A stretch of DNA of 64,000 nt from Streptomyces rhizoryzae (GTDB taxonomy: Bacteria; Actinomycetota; Actinomycetes; Streptomycetales; Streptomycetaceae), in contig NZ_JALMUV010000004.1 of assembly GCF_023155275.1 (NCBI RefSeq), positions 210,300 through 274,299 of the forward strand. Reading direction: 5' to 3'. The translations under genes and the position numbers were made by a program. Below, piece after piece: positions 8,601 to 17,447 of this stretch. A model generated the notes under the pieces. It had not been told where the DNA came from and made no database searches. It saw nothing but the letters and a program-made list of their open reading frames with translations. The first letter of the stretch is position 1. Each line of letters begins with the position of its first letter.

Positions 8601-9734
8601 TCAGCGGGCGATGCGGCAGAGGTCGTCGACCCGGCGGAGGTTCTCCGGGATGAGTTCGTCGGCGTCCAGTTCGCGGTCGAGGGCGCTCTCCAGGCGTTCG
8701 ATGATCTCGACGAGCCGGAACGAGCTGAACGCCGGGAAGGAGTCGAACGGCGCCCCGCCGAGCAGCGCGCCGGCGGGCACGCCGAGGACGTCGGCGGCCA
8801 CGTCGGCGACGGTGCGGCGCAGCGCGTCGTCGTCGGCGGCGGTCGGGGCGGCGGGTTCGGGGACGGCGCCGAAGACGGTGCGGTCGGCGGTGAGGACGGC
8901 GCGCAGGCGGTCGAGCACGCCGGGCGGTTCGGCGCGGCCGCGGGCGACCCGGCGGTGGGCGAGGTAGGTCTGCTCCACGACCTTGTCCCAGGCCCGCAGG
9001 TGGTCGGCCTCGGGGCCGGGTTCGGGTCCGTCGGCGCGGCCGGCGTAGAGCGCGCGGTAGGTGGCGTGCAGTTTGCGGGTGCGGGCCAGCAGCCAGGTCT
9101 CGACGGTGAGCCGGCGGATCGCGGTGGCGCGGTCGGGGCAGGCGTCGTACGCGGCCAGGTAGCTGTCGACGGCGGCCGGGTCCACGTCGGCGGCGGGCGG
9201 CAGGGCGGCCGGCGGCGGCAGGGTGTCCGGTGCCAGTTCGGTGACCTCGGCGGTGCCGATGCCGGGGAGGTCCTCCTCGGGCAGCACCCAGTGGCCGGGG
9301 GTGGCCGGGCCCCATTCGGTCTCGTTGCGGTAGGCGTCGGTGATCTGCCAGCCGCCGGGCCCGGCGGACAGCAGGAAGCTGTGCGGCATGTGCGCCCGGC
9401 CGTGGTACGGCAGCCAGGGCAGGCGGTAGGCGTCCGCGACGACGTAGCGGACGCCGCCGCCGGCCGCCTCGGCGCGCAGTTCCGCGGGGGTGAGCCGGGC
9501 GTGCCGGACGACCCGCAGTCCGGCCAGCGGCGGGAGGGTGGCCAGCTGCTCGGTCAGCGGCGGGTCGACGGTGGGCGGGCCGCCGTCGGGGCCCGGCCAG
9601 AAGCGCAGGCCGAGGGGGGCGCCGAAGCGCAGGTGGGCGCCGGGCCCGTGGTGGTGGTCGGCGAGCACCGCGAGGTTGGCCTGGATGCAGTCCAGCAGGC
9701 CGGTGCGGACGGAGGAGAGGTCCAGCTGCGTCAT
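8601..9734 (-). CDS. BtrH-like (papain-fold) acyltransferase fused to a C-terminal carrier domain
   Basis: A 377-residue two-domain protein. Residues 1-170 carry LLDCIQANLAVLADHHHGPG with Cys16, then MPHSFLLSAG with His118 and WQITDAYRNE with Asp133. This Cys-His-Asp order and spacing is like the BtrH N-terminal family, which in butirosin biosynthesis transfers a carrier-bound acyl group to an amine. Residues 303-377 look like an acyl carrier domain, with Ser338 in AFSSFRLVEIIERLESAL, but the Asp of the usual DSL motif is Ser. The middle (190-290) is helical and unassigned. In this operon it is the best candidate for the enzyme that moves an acyl unit off a carrier and forms the amide. The family call is from motif pattern only. 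Confidence 0.65.
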   Translation of the reverse strand: MTQLDLSSVRTGLLDCIQANLAVLADHHHGPGAHLRFGAPLGLRFWPGPDGGPPTVDPPLTEQLATLPPLAGLRVVRHARLTPAELRAEAAGGGVRYVVADAYRLPWLPYHGRAHMPHSFLLSAGPGGWQITDAYRNETEWGPATPGHWVLPEEDLPGIGTAEVTELAPDTLPPPAALPPAADVDPAAVDSYLAAYDACPDRATAIRRLTVETWLLARTRKLHATYRALYAGRADGPEPGPEADHLRAWDKVVEQTYLAHRRVARGRAEPPGVLDRLRAVLTADRTVFGAVPEPAAPTAADDDALRRTVADVAADVLGVPAGALLGGAPFDSFPAFSSFRLVEIIERLESALDRELDADELIPENLRRVDDLCRIAR

Positions 9735-9752
9735 GTCCGTTCCTTCCCGCGG

Positions 9753-10469
9753 TCAGAGCCAGCGCGGCAGCACGGGCAGCGGTCCGGTGGTGGCGCGCAG
9801 CCCGCTGCCGTCGGAGCGGCCGGAGAGCCAGGCCAGGGCGTCGGCGCGGGTGCCGGTGACGACCGGGCCGCCGGTGCCGTAGCGCGCCAGTTCCGCGCCG
9901 GCGTCGTCCCGCAGGGTGAAGTCGGGGACGTCGGGGGCCTGGGCGTAGTAGCCGAGGACGTCGTCGAGGACGATGTCGCGGGCGGTGGCGGGGATGTCGG
10001 CGACGCGGTGGCCGAGATCGAGGTCCACGCGGTGGAGTTCGAGTTCGCGCAGGCGGATCACCAGGATCCGCCGGGGCGTGCACAGTTCGCCGGTGAACGG
10101 GCGGACGGTGGCCTGCCAGGCGGCTTCCGGCAGGGTCTCGACGGCCTCCTGGAAGCGGGCCGCGGTCTCCCGGACGCCGGCGACCAGCTCGGCGGCGGGG
10201 CGGTGGGCGCCGGACTCGATCTCCGCGTCGCGGGTGGCGCGGTCGGGGTACTGCGGGGTCTCCACACCGGTGCGCGCCCAGGTCAGCAGGCGTTCCAGGG
10301 CGGGCGCCTGGCGGGCCAGGTGGGACAGGACGTGGCCGCGGGTCCAGCCGGGCAGCCGCGAGGGGGCGGGGACGTCCGCGTCGGTGAGGGCGGCCAGGCC
10401 GGACAGCAGCCGGTCGGTGGCGGCGGCGATCTCCCGGAACGACTCCGGGGTGGGGGGTATTTCCTTCAT
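9753..10469 (-). CDS. Mycothiol-dependent maleylpyruvate isomerase-like (DinB-fold) protein
   Basis: A 238-residue protein of the DinB/maleylpyruvate isomerase superfamily. It has PGWTRGHVLSHLARQA, the family signature with the first metal-binding His, and a later ELELHRVDL segment giving the ExxxH metal pair, followed by a small C-terminal domain. Characterised relatives use mycothiol for isomerisation or thiol transfer. ATG 10469 follows an AAGGAA site; the longer open frame upstream is a shadow of the aminotransferase gene. Placement between the BtrH-like gene and the aminotransferase, in the same direction, suggests a pathway role, perhaps thiol chemistry or detoxification of a reactive intermediate. 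Confidence 0.8.
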   Translation of the reverse strand: MKEIPPTPESFREIAAATDRLLSGLAALTDADVPAPSRLPGWTRGHVLSHLARQAPALERLLTWARTGVETPQYPDRATRDAEIESGAHRPAAELVAGVRETAARFQEAVETLPEAAWQATVRPFTGELCTPRRILVIRLRELELHRVDLDLGHRVADIPATARDIVLDDVLGYYAQAPDVPDFTLRDDAGAELARYGTGGPVVTGTRADALAWLSGRSDGSGLRATTGPLPVLPRWL

Positions 10470-10516
10470 GGTGCGCGGTTCCTTTCGGTGGTGCACGGGC
10501 CGGCCGGGCGGCCGGG

Positions 10517-11779
10517 TCAGGCGGCGAGCCGGGCGAACGCCGCGGCGATCCGGTCGAGTTGGCCGGCCAGGTGGGGCAGCCGGGTGGGGTCGTCGGCGGC
10601 CAGCGCCGCTGCCTGCTGCTCCTGGTCGCCGTAGAGCAGGCTGGTGGCGGCCTTGAAGCGGAGGGCGTGCGGGTCGTCGCCGAGCAGGTGCCCGGCCAGG
10701 ACGACGAGTCCGGAGTCGTCGAGCAGGGCGGCGGCCAGCGACGCCGAGCCGGTGATGCCGCGGGCCGCCAGCCGTGCGCGCAGCGGCTCGAAGTCCGGGT
10801 AGACGTAGAAGCCGGCGGTGGGCGGGCGGCAGGTGGCGCCGGCGTCCACCGCGATCCGGTGGACGGACCGGGCCACCGCGCCGTGCAGCCGCGCCGCGGC
10901 CCGGATCCGGGCAGTGACCTCGGGCGGTTCGGCGTACGCGTACGCGGCGACGTGCTGCATCGGCCCGGCCAGGGTGGACCACAGTTCGCTGGCGGCGGCC
11001 AGCACGCCGTCCCGCAGCCGGTCCCCGGTGTCGCCCTCGGGGAACCGCGCCACACCGATCCGCCAGCCGCCCAGGCCCAGGGTCTTGGACAGGCCGCTGG
11101 TGACGACGGTCCGTTCGGGGGCCGCCTCGGCGGGGCTGAGGAAGGGGGTGCGGTCGGGGTCGTGGACGATGTCGCGGTAGATCTCGTCGGCGACGATCAG
11201 CAGGTCCTCCTCCCGTGCCAGCGCGGCCAGTTCGCGGACCAGGGCGGGCGGGGCGAGGGTGCCGGTGGGGTTGTCGGGGAGGGTGAGGACCAGCAGCCGG
11301 GGGTCGGCGCCGGCGGCCCGGGCGGTGCGCAGGGCGGTGCGCAGCGCGGCGGGGTCGGGGACGCCGCCGCACTCGGCGGGGACCGGTACGCCGATGACGC
11401 GCTTGCCGGCGTAGCGGGCCTGCGGGGCGTAGGTGTTCCAGGCGGGGCTGGGCAGTACGACGTCGCCGGGGACGGCGAGCTGGAGGGCCATCAGCAGGGG
11501 CTTGCTGCCGGGGGCGACCACGACCCGGTCGGCGGTGGTGGGGAGCCGGCGGCGGGTGAAGTAGCCGGCCACCGCCTCGCGGACGGCGGGGCCGCCGGCG
11601 ACCGGCCCGTAGGCGGTGTGGGCCGCGCCGGCCGCCAGCCGCTCGCCGAGCTGCGGCAGCAGCGGCAGCCGGGCCTCGCCGAAGGCCAGGTGGACCAGGG
11701 ACTCGCCGCGCGCCCGGCGCTCGTCGACGAGCTGGTTGAGCGCCAGGTTCGGGGAGGGTGCGGGGGTGGCAGGGGTCAT
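10517..11779 (-). CDS. PLP-dependent aminotransferase, class I/II
   Basis: A 420-residue fold-type I aminotransferase. Visible are YGPVAGGPAVREAVAGYF, the cofactor-binding TLPDNPTGT, VADEIYRDI and the PLP lysine in TSGLSKTLGLGGWRIG, then PTAGFYVYPDFE. It should exchange an amino group between an amino acid and a keto acid or aldehyde. ATG 11779 overlaps the stop of the aminomutase gene (ATGA), so the two products are probably made in equal amount, which suggests consecutive steps on one precursor. Substrate unknown. Confidence 0.88.
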   Translation of the reverse strand: MTPATPAPSPNLALNQLVDERRARGESLVHLAFGEARLPLLPQLGERLAAGAAHTAYGPVAGGPAVREAVAGYFTRRRLPTTADRVVVAPGSKPLLMALQLAVPGDVVLPSPAWNTYAPQARYAGKRVIGVPVPAECGGVPDPAALRTALRTARAAGADPRLLVLTLPDNPTGTLAPPALVRELAALAREEDLLIVADEIYRDIVHDPDRTPFLSPAEAAPERTVVTSGLSKTLGLGGWRIGVARFPEGDTGDRLRDGVLAAASELWSTLAGPMQHVAAYAYAEPPEVTARIRAAARLHGAVARSVHRIAVDAGATCRPPTAGFYVYPDFEPLRARLAARGITGSASLAAALLDDSGLVVLAGHLLGDDPHALRFKAATSLLYGDQEQQAAALAADDPTRLPHLAGQLDRIAAAFARLAA

Positions 11780-13110
11780 CGCGCGGTTCCTTCGGGGGCG
11801 GTGCCGGCGCGGACCGCCGCCGCGAGGTCGGCGGGGGTGGCGGGGTCCAGTTCCAGGTCGTCGAGCCAGGCGGCGGTGGCGGAGTAGCGGGCCCGGAACG
11901 GCCGGCCGACCAGCAGCGGGTCGCGGGCCTGGAGCATCCGCAGCCGGAAGTACGACCCGTCGGGGGTGTCCTCGACGCCGTCCACCACGACCTTGCCGGG
12001 GGTCGCGGACATCACCGGGCCGCGGACGGTGCGGGCGAGTCCGGGCAGGGTGCGGTAGGCGTCGGCGAAGATCTCCGCGGCCCGGGCGAGCGGCACCTTG
12101 AAGTAGTCGTAGGGGCCGGTGTCCCGTTCGACGAAGAGGTAGTACGGGACGGCGCCGGCGGCGAGTTCGGCCCGCCACAGCGCGTTCCAGGTCCGGGCGT
12201 CGTCGTTGACGTGGGCGATCAGCGGGGCCTGGCAGTAGACCACGGCGCCGGTGGCGCGGATCCGGGCCAGCGCCCGCCGGGCGAGGTCGGTCTCCACCTC
12301 CCGCGGGTGGCTGAAGTGGGCCATCACCGCGAGCTGCCGCCCGGAGGCCACCACCCGTTCGAAGAGCCGCAGCGCGTCGTCGGCGTCGGGGTCGGTGACG
12401 TAGCGCTGGGGCCAGTAGGCGACGGACTTGGTGCCGATCCGGATCGTGCGGACCGTCTCGACGTCCAGCAGCGGCTCCAGGTGGCCGCGCAGCCGGTCGG
12501 TGGACATCACCATCGGGTCGCCGCCGGTGACCAGGACGTCGTGGATCTCGGGGTGCGCGCCCAGGTAGCCCAGGAGGCCGCCGGGGTCGGGGGCGGCGAA
12601 CCGCAGGTCGGCGTCGCCGATGAACTGCGCCCAGCGGAAGCAGTAGGTGCAGTAGGCGTGGCAGGTCTGGCCCTGGCCGGGGAAGTACAGCACGGTCTCC
12701 CGGTACTTGTGCTGGAGCCCGGGGACCCGCGCGCCGTCCTGGGTGGGCACGTTGAGCTCCTGCTGCCCGGAGGGGTGCGGGTTGAGGCGGGCGCGGATCT
12801 CCTGGACGGCCTCGCGCAGCAGCAGCCGGTCGGCGGGGTCGGCGGAGAGCTTGGCGAGCCGTTCCTCGTCGTCGGCGGAGAGCATGCCGCGCTGCGGGAA
12901 GGTGAGCTGGAACATCGGGTCGCCGGGCACGTCGGCCCAGTCGATCAGCTCGTCCAGCACATAGGAGTTGACGCGGAACGGCAGGACCAGGGAGATCCGG
13001 CGGACGGTCTCGCGGATGTCGTCGGGCAGGCCGTGGCGGGCGGCGATCTCGTCGATGTGGCGGGGGCCGTACGCGCGGAAGCGGGTCGGTGCCGGCTGGC
13101 CGGCCGTCAT
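11776..13110 (-). CDS. KamA-family radical SAM, PLP-dependent 2,3-aminomutase
   Basis: A 444-residue enzyme of the lysine 2,3-aminomutase family. The iron-sulfur motif is CHAYCTYC (Cys150, 154, 157), followed by VLVTGGDPM, HFSHPREVE, VVYCQAPLIAHVND, PYYLF and the probable PLP lysine in TPGKVVVDG (Lys373). Family members move an alpha-amino group to the beta carbon. By hand alignment, the two Asp residues that hold the lysine side-chain amine in lysine 2,3-aminomutase (Asp293 and Asp330) correspond here to Arg329 and Ser368. In glutamate 2,3-aminomutase they are Lys and Asn. So lysine is an unlikely substrate, and an acidic or neutral amino acid is more likely. The gene overlaps the carbamoyltransferase stop by ATGA. 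Confidence 0.85.
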   Translation of the reverse strand: MTAGQPAPTRFRAYGPRHIDEIAARHGLPDDIRETVRRISLVLPFRVNSYVLDELIDWADVPGDPMFQLTFPQRGMLSADDEERLAKLSADPADRLLLREAVQEIRARLNPHPSGQQELNVPTQDGARVPGLQHKYRETVLYFPGQGQTCHAYCTYCFRWAQFIGDADLRFAAPDPGGLLGYLGAHPEIHDVLVTGGDPMVMSTDRLRGHLEPLLDVETVRTIRIGTKSVAYWPQRYVTDPDADDALRLFERVVASGRQLAVMAHFSHPREVETDLARRALARIRATGAVVYCQAPLIAHVNDDARTWNALWRAELAAGAVPYYLFVERDTGPYDYFKVPLARAAEIFADAYRTLPGLARTVRGPVMSATPGKVVVDGVEDTPDGSYFRLRMLQARDPLLVGRPFRARYSATAAWLDDLELDPATPADLAAAVRAGTAPEGTAR

Positions 13111-14786
13111 CGGCGGGCACCTCCGGTCCGGCCGGGCTTGCGGTAGAGGTCGTCGCCCAGGACCAGGAAGTCCAGGTCCATGGCGCGGAACGCGGCCACC
13201 GCGTCGGCGGCGGTGTTCACGATCGGTTCGCCCTTGTCGTTGAAGGAGGTGTTGAGCAGCACCGGTGGGGCGCCGCGCCGGGCGAGGGTGTCGAGGACCG
13301 CGCCGACCGCGGGGGCCTCGTCGCCGTGCAGGACCTGCGGGCGGGTGGTGCCGTCGATGTGGACGACGCCGGGGGCGACCTGCCGGCCCAGGTCGGTGGC
13401 GCGGGCGGCGCCGAGCATGTAGCGGCTCAGGTGCTCCTGCTGCTCCCACAGCCGGGCGCCGTAGTCGGGGCGGGTGACGCCGGCGAAGGGGCGCCACTGC
13501 TCGCGGTTCTTGATGTGGTTGACGCGGGTGTTGACCTCGGCGGTGTCCGGGACGGCGATGATCGAGCGGCGGCACAGGGCGCGCGGGCCGACCTCGGCGC
13601 GGCCCTGGGCGACCGCGCCGACCTGCCCGTCCATCAGGAGGGTGGTCAGGGTGTCAGTGTCCAGGTCGGTGCGGAGCAGGCCGGCGGTGTCCGGTGCGGC
13701 CGGGCGGCCGGTGTGGTCGGGGCCGTGCACGTCGGTGCCCAGGTACGGGCTGAGCGGGGCGGTGTGGTGGCGGGGCGGGCGGACGGTCCAGGCGGCGCCG
13801 AGCGCGACCCCGGCGTCGTGCGGGACCGGCGGGACGTAGAGCGGGCCGGGCAGGGTGCCGTTGGTGCTGCAGTTGAGGGCGACACCGCCGCTGAGGCACA
13901 GCTCCTCGACACCGGCGGCCTTGCGGGTGAGGGCGGCGAGGTGGGTGACGGTCTCCTCGATGACGCGCTGGGCGGTGTAGGCGACGAGGACGGCCTTGGG
14001 GTCGTCGGCGAGGGCCTCCTCGGGGGCGCCGGGGCCGTCGGCGCCGGCGAGCGCCGCGTACCGCGCGCGCCAGCGGCCGACGACGGTGTCGTACTGCTCC
14101 TTGATCTCGTCGGCGGTGGCGGTGCCGCGGTGTTCGGCGAGCGGGGCGACGGCCATCCGGAAGTCGTCGGCGGTGAGCTCGACCAGGGGTTCGGTGGCCA
14201 GGCCGGCGGCGCGGCCGTAGGCGGCCAGGCCCATGGTCTTGCCGGCGTTGAGGAACGAGAAGCCGAGCCAGGTGGAGGCGGCGTCGTAGGCGTAGCCGAG
14301 GGACGCGGTGCGCTGCCAGCTGCGCTCCAGGCGCGGTTCGGCGCCGTCCTCGTAGGTCCAGATGGTGGAGGACTCGTTCTCGCCGTGGCCGTCGATGACC
14401 AGGACGCCGGCCTTGCGGAACGGTGAGGCGTAGAAGGAGGAGGCGGCGTGCGCCTGGTGGTGCGGGACGCGGACGACCTCGGGGGTGCGGGTGCCGAAGT
14501 CGAGGCCGACGGCGTAGGCGAGGAACTCGGCGTCGGAGGCGAAGCGGCGCGGGTAGAGCTGCTCGCTGTCCCAGCCGAGGGCGACCACGTCGATGTCGTC
14601 CGGGGTCAGGCCGGCCTGGGCGAGGACGAAGCGGGCGGCGCTGTTGGGCTTGCGGTAGAGGGAGTGGCGGTGGCGGTTGAGGCGCTCCTCCTCGGAGAAG
14701 GCGACGATCCGGCCGTCCTGGTCGATGAGGCAGGCGGCGCTGTCGTGCCAGCCGGTGGGCGGGGCGTTGACACCAAGGATCCACAT
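13107..14786 (-). CDS. O-carbamoyltransferase (NodU/TobZ/CmcH family)
   Basis: A 559-residue carbamoyltransferase, the normal length for the family. It contains WHDSAACLI near residue 14, the VPHHQAHAASSFY iron-binding histidines (109, 110, 113), VIDGHGENESS, SGGVALNCSTNG, and the Sua5/YrdC-like C-terminal domain with AEVGPRALCRRSIIA and LLNTSFNDKGEPIV. These enzymes move a carbamoyl group from carbamoyl phosphate through carbamoyl-AMP to a hydroxyl group. Its presence predicts that the product has an O-carbamate or, less often, an N-carbamoyl group. It is in the middle of the leftward operon, 63 bases downstream of the double ATP-grasp gene. Confidence 0.93.
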   Translation of the reverse strand: MWILGVNAPPTGWHDSAACLIDQDGRIVAFSEEERLNRHRHSLYRKPNSAARFVLAQAGLTPDDIDVVALGWDSEQLYPRRFASDAEFLAYAVGLDFGTRTPEVVRVPHHQAHAASSFYASPFRKAGVLVIDGHGENESSTIWTYEDGAEPRLERSWQRTASLGYAYDAASTWLGFSFLNAGKTMGLAAYGRAAGLATEPLVELTADDFRMAVAPLAEHRGTATADEIKEQYDTVVGRWRARYAALAGADGPGAPEEALADDPKAVLVAYTAQRVIEETVTHLAALTRKAAGVEELCLSGGVALNCSTNGTLPGPLYVPPVPHDAGVALGAAWTVRPPRHHTAPLSPYLGTDVHGPDHTGRPAAPDTAGLLRTDLDTDTLTTLLMDGQVGAVAQGRAEVGPRALCRRSIIAVPDTAEVNTRVNHIKNREQWRPFAGVTRPDYGARLWEQQEHLSRYMLGAARATDLGRQVAPGVVHIDGTTRPQVLHGDEAPAVGAVLDTLARRGAPPVLLNTSFNDKGEPIVNTAADAVAAFRAMDLDFLVLGDDLYRKPGRTGGARR

Positions 14787-14849
14787 GGGGTGATGCGTCT
14801 CTCTCTTCGTGGGCGGTGGGCGGTGGGCGGGGCGGGGCGGGCCCGGCCG

Positions 14850-17279
14850 TTACCGGAGGGGGGCGAGGGAGGACCGCACGGCCCGTTGGGCGCGGTCGAG
14901 GGCGGTGGCGCAGGCGCCGGGGGTGTCGCCGGTGGCCAGGAGGGCGGCCAGGCGGGGGACGATGCCGCGCGGGGGGAGCCGGAGTGCGGTGCCCGGGGCG
15001 GCGAGCGGGACGGCCCGTTCGATGCCCGGGACCCGGGCGGCGGCGGTCACGTCCAGGTGGCGGACGGTGCCGTCGCGGTCGGGGTAGAGGAAGCGGACCT
15101 CGGCGCAGCGGTCGCGGACGGCGGTCGTGTCGGGGGTGCGGCCGAGCGCGATGTCGGCGGCGGCCAGGACCGGGTCGACGCCGGTGGCGAGCGTGCCGAG
15201 GAGCGGGATGAAGTCGCCGCCGAGCCGGCCGTTGACCTCCACCACGCGGGGGCCGCCGGCGGTGAGGCGGAGTTCGGTGTGGGTCAGGCCGGTGCGGATG
15301 CCCAGGGCGGTGTGGGCGGCGGCGACCACCGCGCGGACCTCGTCGGCCCAGGGCTCGTGGCGCCAGGGGGCGACCAGGTGGCCGGTCTCCTCGAAGTGCG
15401 GGGCGAAGCCGAGGCGTTTGCGGGCGACGTTGACGACGGTGGCCTCGCCGCCGGTGACCGCGCAGTCCACGCTGATCTCCGGTCCGGCGAGATACTCCTC
15501 CACGATCGCGCCGTCGAGGGCGCCCAGTCCCGGGAAGGCGGCACCGACCGCCTGCGCGTAGGCCGCGGCGGCCTCGTCGGGGCCGGTGGCGAGGGTGACG
15601 CCGATGCTGCCGGCCAGGGCGCGGGGTTTGACCACGACCGGTGCGCCCAGTTCCGCCGCGGCCGCGCGCGCCGCGGCCGCGCTGTGGACGTGCCGGAAGC
15701 GGGCGGAGGGCACCCCGGCGCGCTCGAGGAGCCGCCGGGTGGTGAGCTTGTCGCGGCAGCGGCGGACCGCCTCGGGGCTCATGTGCGGCAGCCGGAGCCG
15801 GCGGGCGACCTCGGCGGTGGTCTCCAGCAGCGCCTCGTCCCAGGTGAGGACGGCGCCGGGCCCGGGGTGGCCGGCCAGCAGGGCGGCGGCGGCCCGGGTG
15901 GTGGCGGCCGGGTCGGCGGTGTCGGCGGTGCGGAACCGGTCGGCGACGTAGCGGCGCTGCCAGTCGGGCTCGGCGGGCTGGACGAGGGCGGTGTCGCCGC
16001 GGGCGGCGAGGGTGTGCAGGGCGTACTCGCGGTAGGGCGGGTTGCCGCAGCCGATGACGACGAGCCGGGCCGGGGCGGCGGGGTCGACGGGGGTGCAGTC
16101 CAGGACCGCGCCCCGCAGCGTGCGGTGCACGGCGGCGGTGACCTCGGCGCTGCTGCGGCCGCGGAAGCGGAACCGGGCGCCGGCGTGCTCGTACCCGCCG
16201 CCGGTGAGCAGCGCGCCGGCCGCGGGGACGGCCCGGGCGTACGGGCCGTCGGCGGGGGCGGCGGGCGGGGTGCGGACGCGGCAGGGCATCGGGACGTTCG
16301 GCGGGACCAGCAGCCAGCCGGCGACCTCGGCCGGCGGTCCGGCGGGCAGGGCGGGCGGCTCGGTGCCGGCCTGGTGGGCGCAGGCCACCGCCATCAGGTC
16401 GATGCCGTGCACCTCCCGCCAGACGAAGGGGACTTCGGCACCGCCGGGGCGGCAGCCGATCTCCAGCACGGTCAGCGCTCCGTCGTCGTCCGCGAAGAGT
16501 TCCAGGTGGAAGACGGCGGGCCCGGTGAGCAGGGCCCGGGCGGTGGCGGTGGTCATCTCCGCGACGGCGGCGAGGACTTCGGGCTCGTCGATCTCGACGG
16601 AGGCCAGTGCGGTGCCGGTGGTGAAGTCCAGGCAGGTCGTCAGGTAGCGGGAGGCGCGCCAGGGTCCGAGGCGGTCGCCGTCGAACACGCCGTCCACGTG
16701 CAGGATGCCGTGCGGCAGCCACGGCTGGACCAGCATCGCGCTGTCCGCGGGGAAGGTGTAGCGGGCCAGGTCGGCCGGGGAGTCCAGGCGGGTGATGCCG
16801 GCGCTGGCGGTGCCGCGGCGCGGCTTGACCAGGACCGGCCAGCCGTGCCGGGCCGCGAAGGCGGCGATCTCGGCCGGCCCGGGGGCGTCCTCGGTGGGCG
16901 GGACGGCGATACCGGCGTCCGCCAGCCGGCGGGCCATCAGGAGTTTGTCACGGAGCGGGGCGAGGTCGGGGCCGCGCTGGCCGGGCAGGCCGAAGGTCTC
17001 GCGCAGGTCGGCCCCCAGGTCCAGGTCGGTTTCCTGGAGGGCGACGATCCGGGTGACCGGGCCGGCGTGGTCGGCCAGGTCGTCGATCGCCTCGCGGACC
17101 GCTTTGGCGTCCTCGGTGCTGTCCACGAGCCGTATGCCGGCGGCCTGTTCGGCGGGCAGGTGGCGGGCGGCGCGCTCGGTGGTGACGTAGCTGACGCGGT
17201 GGGCGGTGTGGTCGAGGTAGGCGGCGTAGTCGGCGTAGCGGTCGGTCCAGCGGTGCAGGACGAGGACGTGTTCGGGCAA
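14850..17279 (-). CDS. Tandem double ATP-grasp amino acid ligase
   Basis: An 809-residue protein made of two complete ATP-grasp carboxylate-amine ligase units. The first (about 1-395) has PVLVKPRRGTASAGI and the metal-site segment FHLELFADDDGALTVLEIGCR; the second (about 400-809) starts again with a Rossmann-like VVIGCGNPP and has PVVVKPRALAGSIGV and THTELRLTAGGPRVVEVNGR. Each unit should make an amide bond through an acyl phosphate. It starts at TTG 17279 with AGGAG eight bases upstream. Two ligase units in one chain suggest two successive condensations, or one active and one altered unit; both keep the metal-binding Glu and Asn region. Confidence 0.88.
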   Translation of the reverse strand: MPEHVLVLHRWTDRYADYAAYLDHTAHRVSYVTTERAARHLPAEQAAGIRLVDSTEDAKAVREAIDDLADHAGPVTRIVALQETDLDLGADLRETFGLPGQRGPDLAPLRDKLLMARRLADAGIAVPPTEDAPGPAEIAAFAARHGWPVLVKPRRGTASAGITRLDSPADLARYTFPADSAMLVQPWLPHGILHVDGVFDGDRLGPWRASRYLTTCLDFTTGTALASVEIDEPEVLAAVAEMTTATARALLTGPAVFHLELFADDDGALTVLEIGCRPGGAEVPFVWREVHGIDLMAVACAHQAGTEPPALPAGPPAEVAGWLLVPPNVPMPCRVRTPPAAPADGPYARAVPAAGALLTGGGYEHAGARFRFRGRSSAEVTAAVHRTLRGAVLDCTPVDPAAPARLVVIGCGNPPYREYALHTLAARGDTALVQPAEPDWQRRYVADRFRTADTADPAATTRAAAALLAGHPGPGAVLTWDEALLETTAEVARRLRLPHMSPEAVRRCRDKLTTRRLLERAGVPSARFRHVHSAAAARAAAAELGAPVVVKPRALAGSIGVTLATGPDEAAAAYAQAVGAAFPGLGALDGAIVEEYLAGPEISVDCAVTGGEATVVNVARKRLGFAPHFEETGHLVAPWRHEPWADEVRAVVAAAHTALGIRTGLTHTELRLTAGGPRVVEVNGRLGGDFIPLLGTLATGVDPVLAAADIALGRTPDTTAVRDRCAEVRFLYPDRDGTVRHLDVTAAARVPGIERAVPLAAPGTALRLPPRGIVPRLAALLATGDTPGACATALDRAQRAVRSSLAPLR

Positions 17280-17447
17280 CCGGGGGCTCCTGGGGCGAGG
17301 CGGGCGCGGGTGGGGCGGGTGGCCGGGCGGCGGGCGGGCCGGACTCCGATGGGGCGCGCGGGGCGGACGCGCCGGGTGGGAAGGGCGGTGGAGGGCCCGG
17401 CGGCCGGGGCCGCGCCGGGCCCCGGCCGGGTGGGGCGGGGCGCCCGG

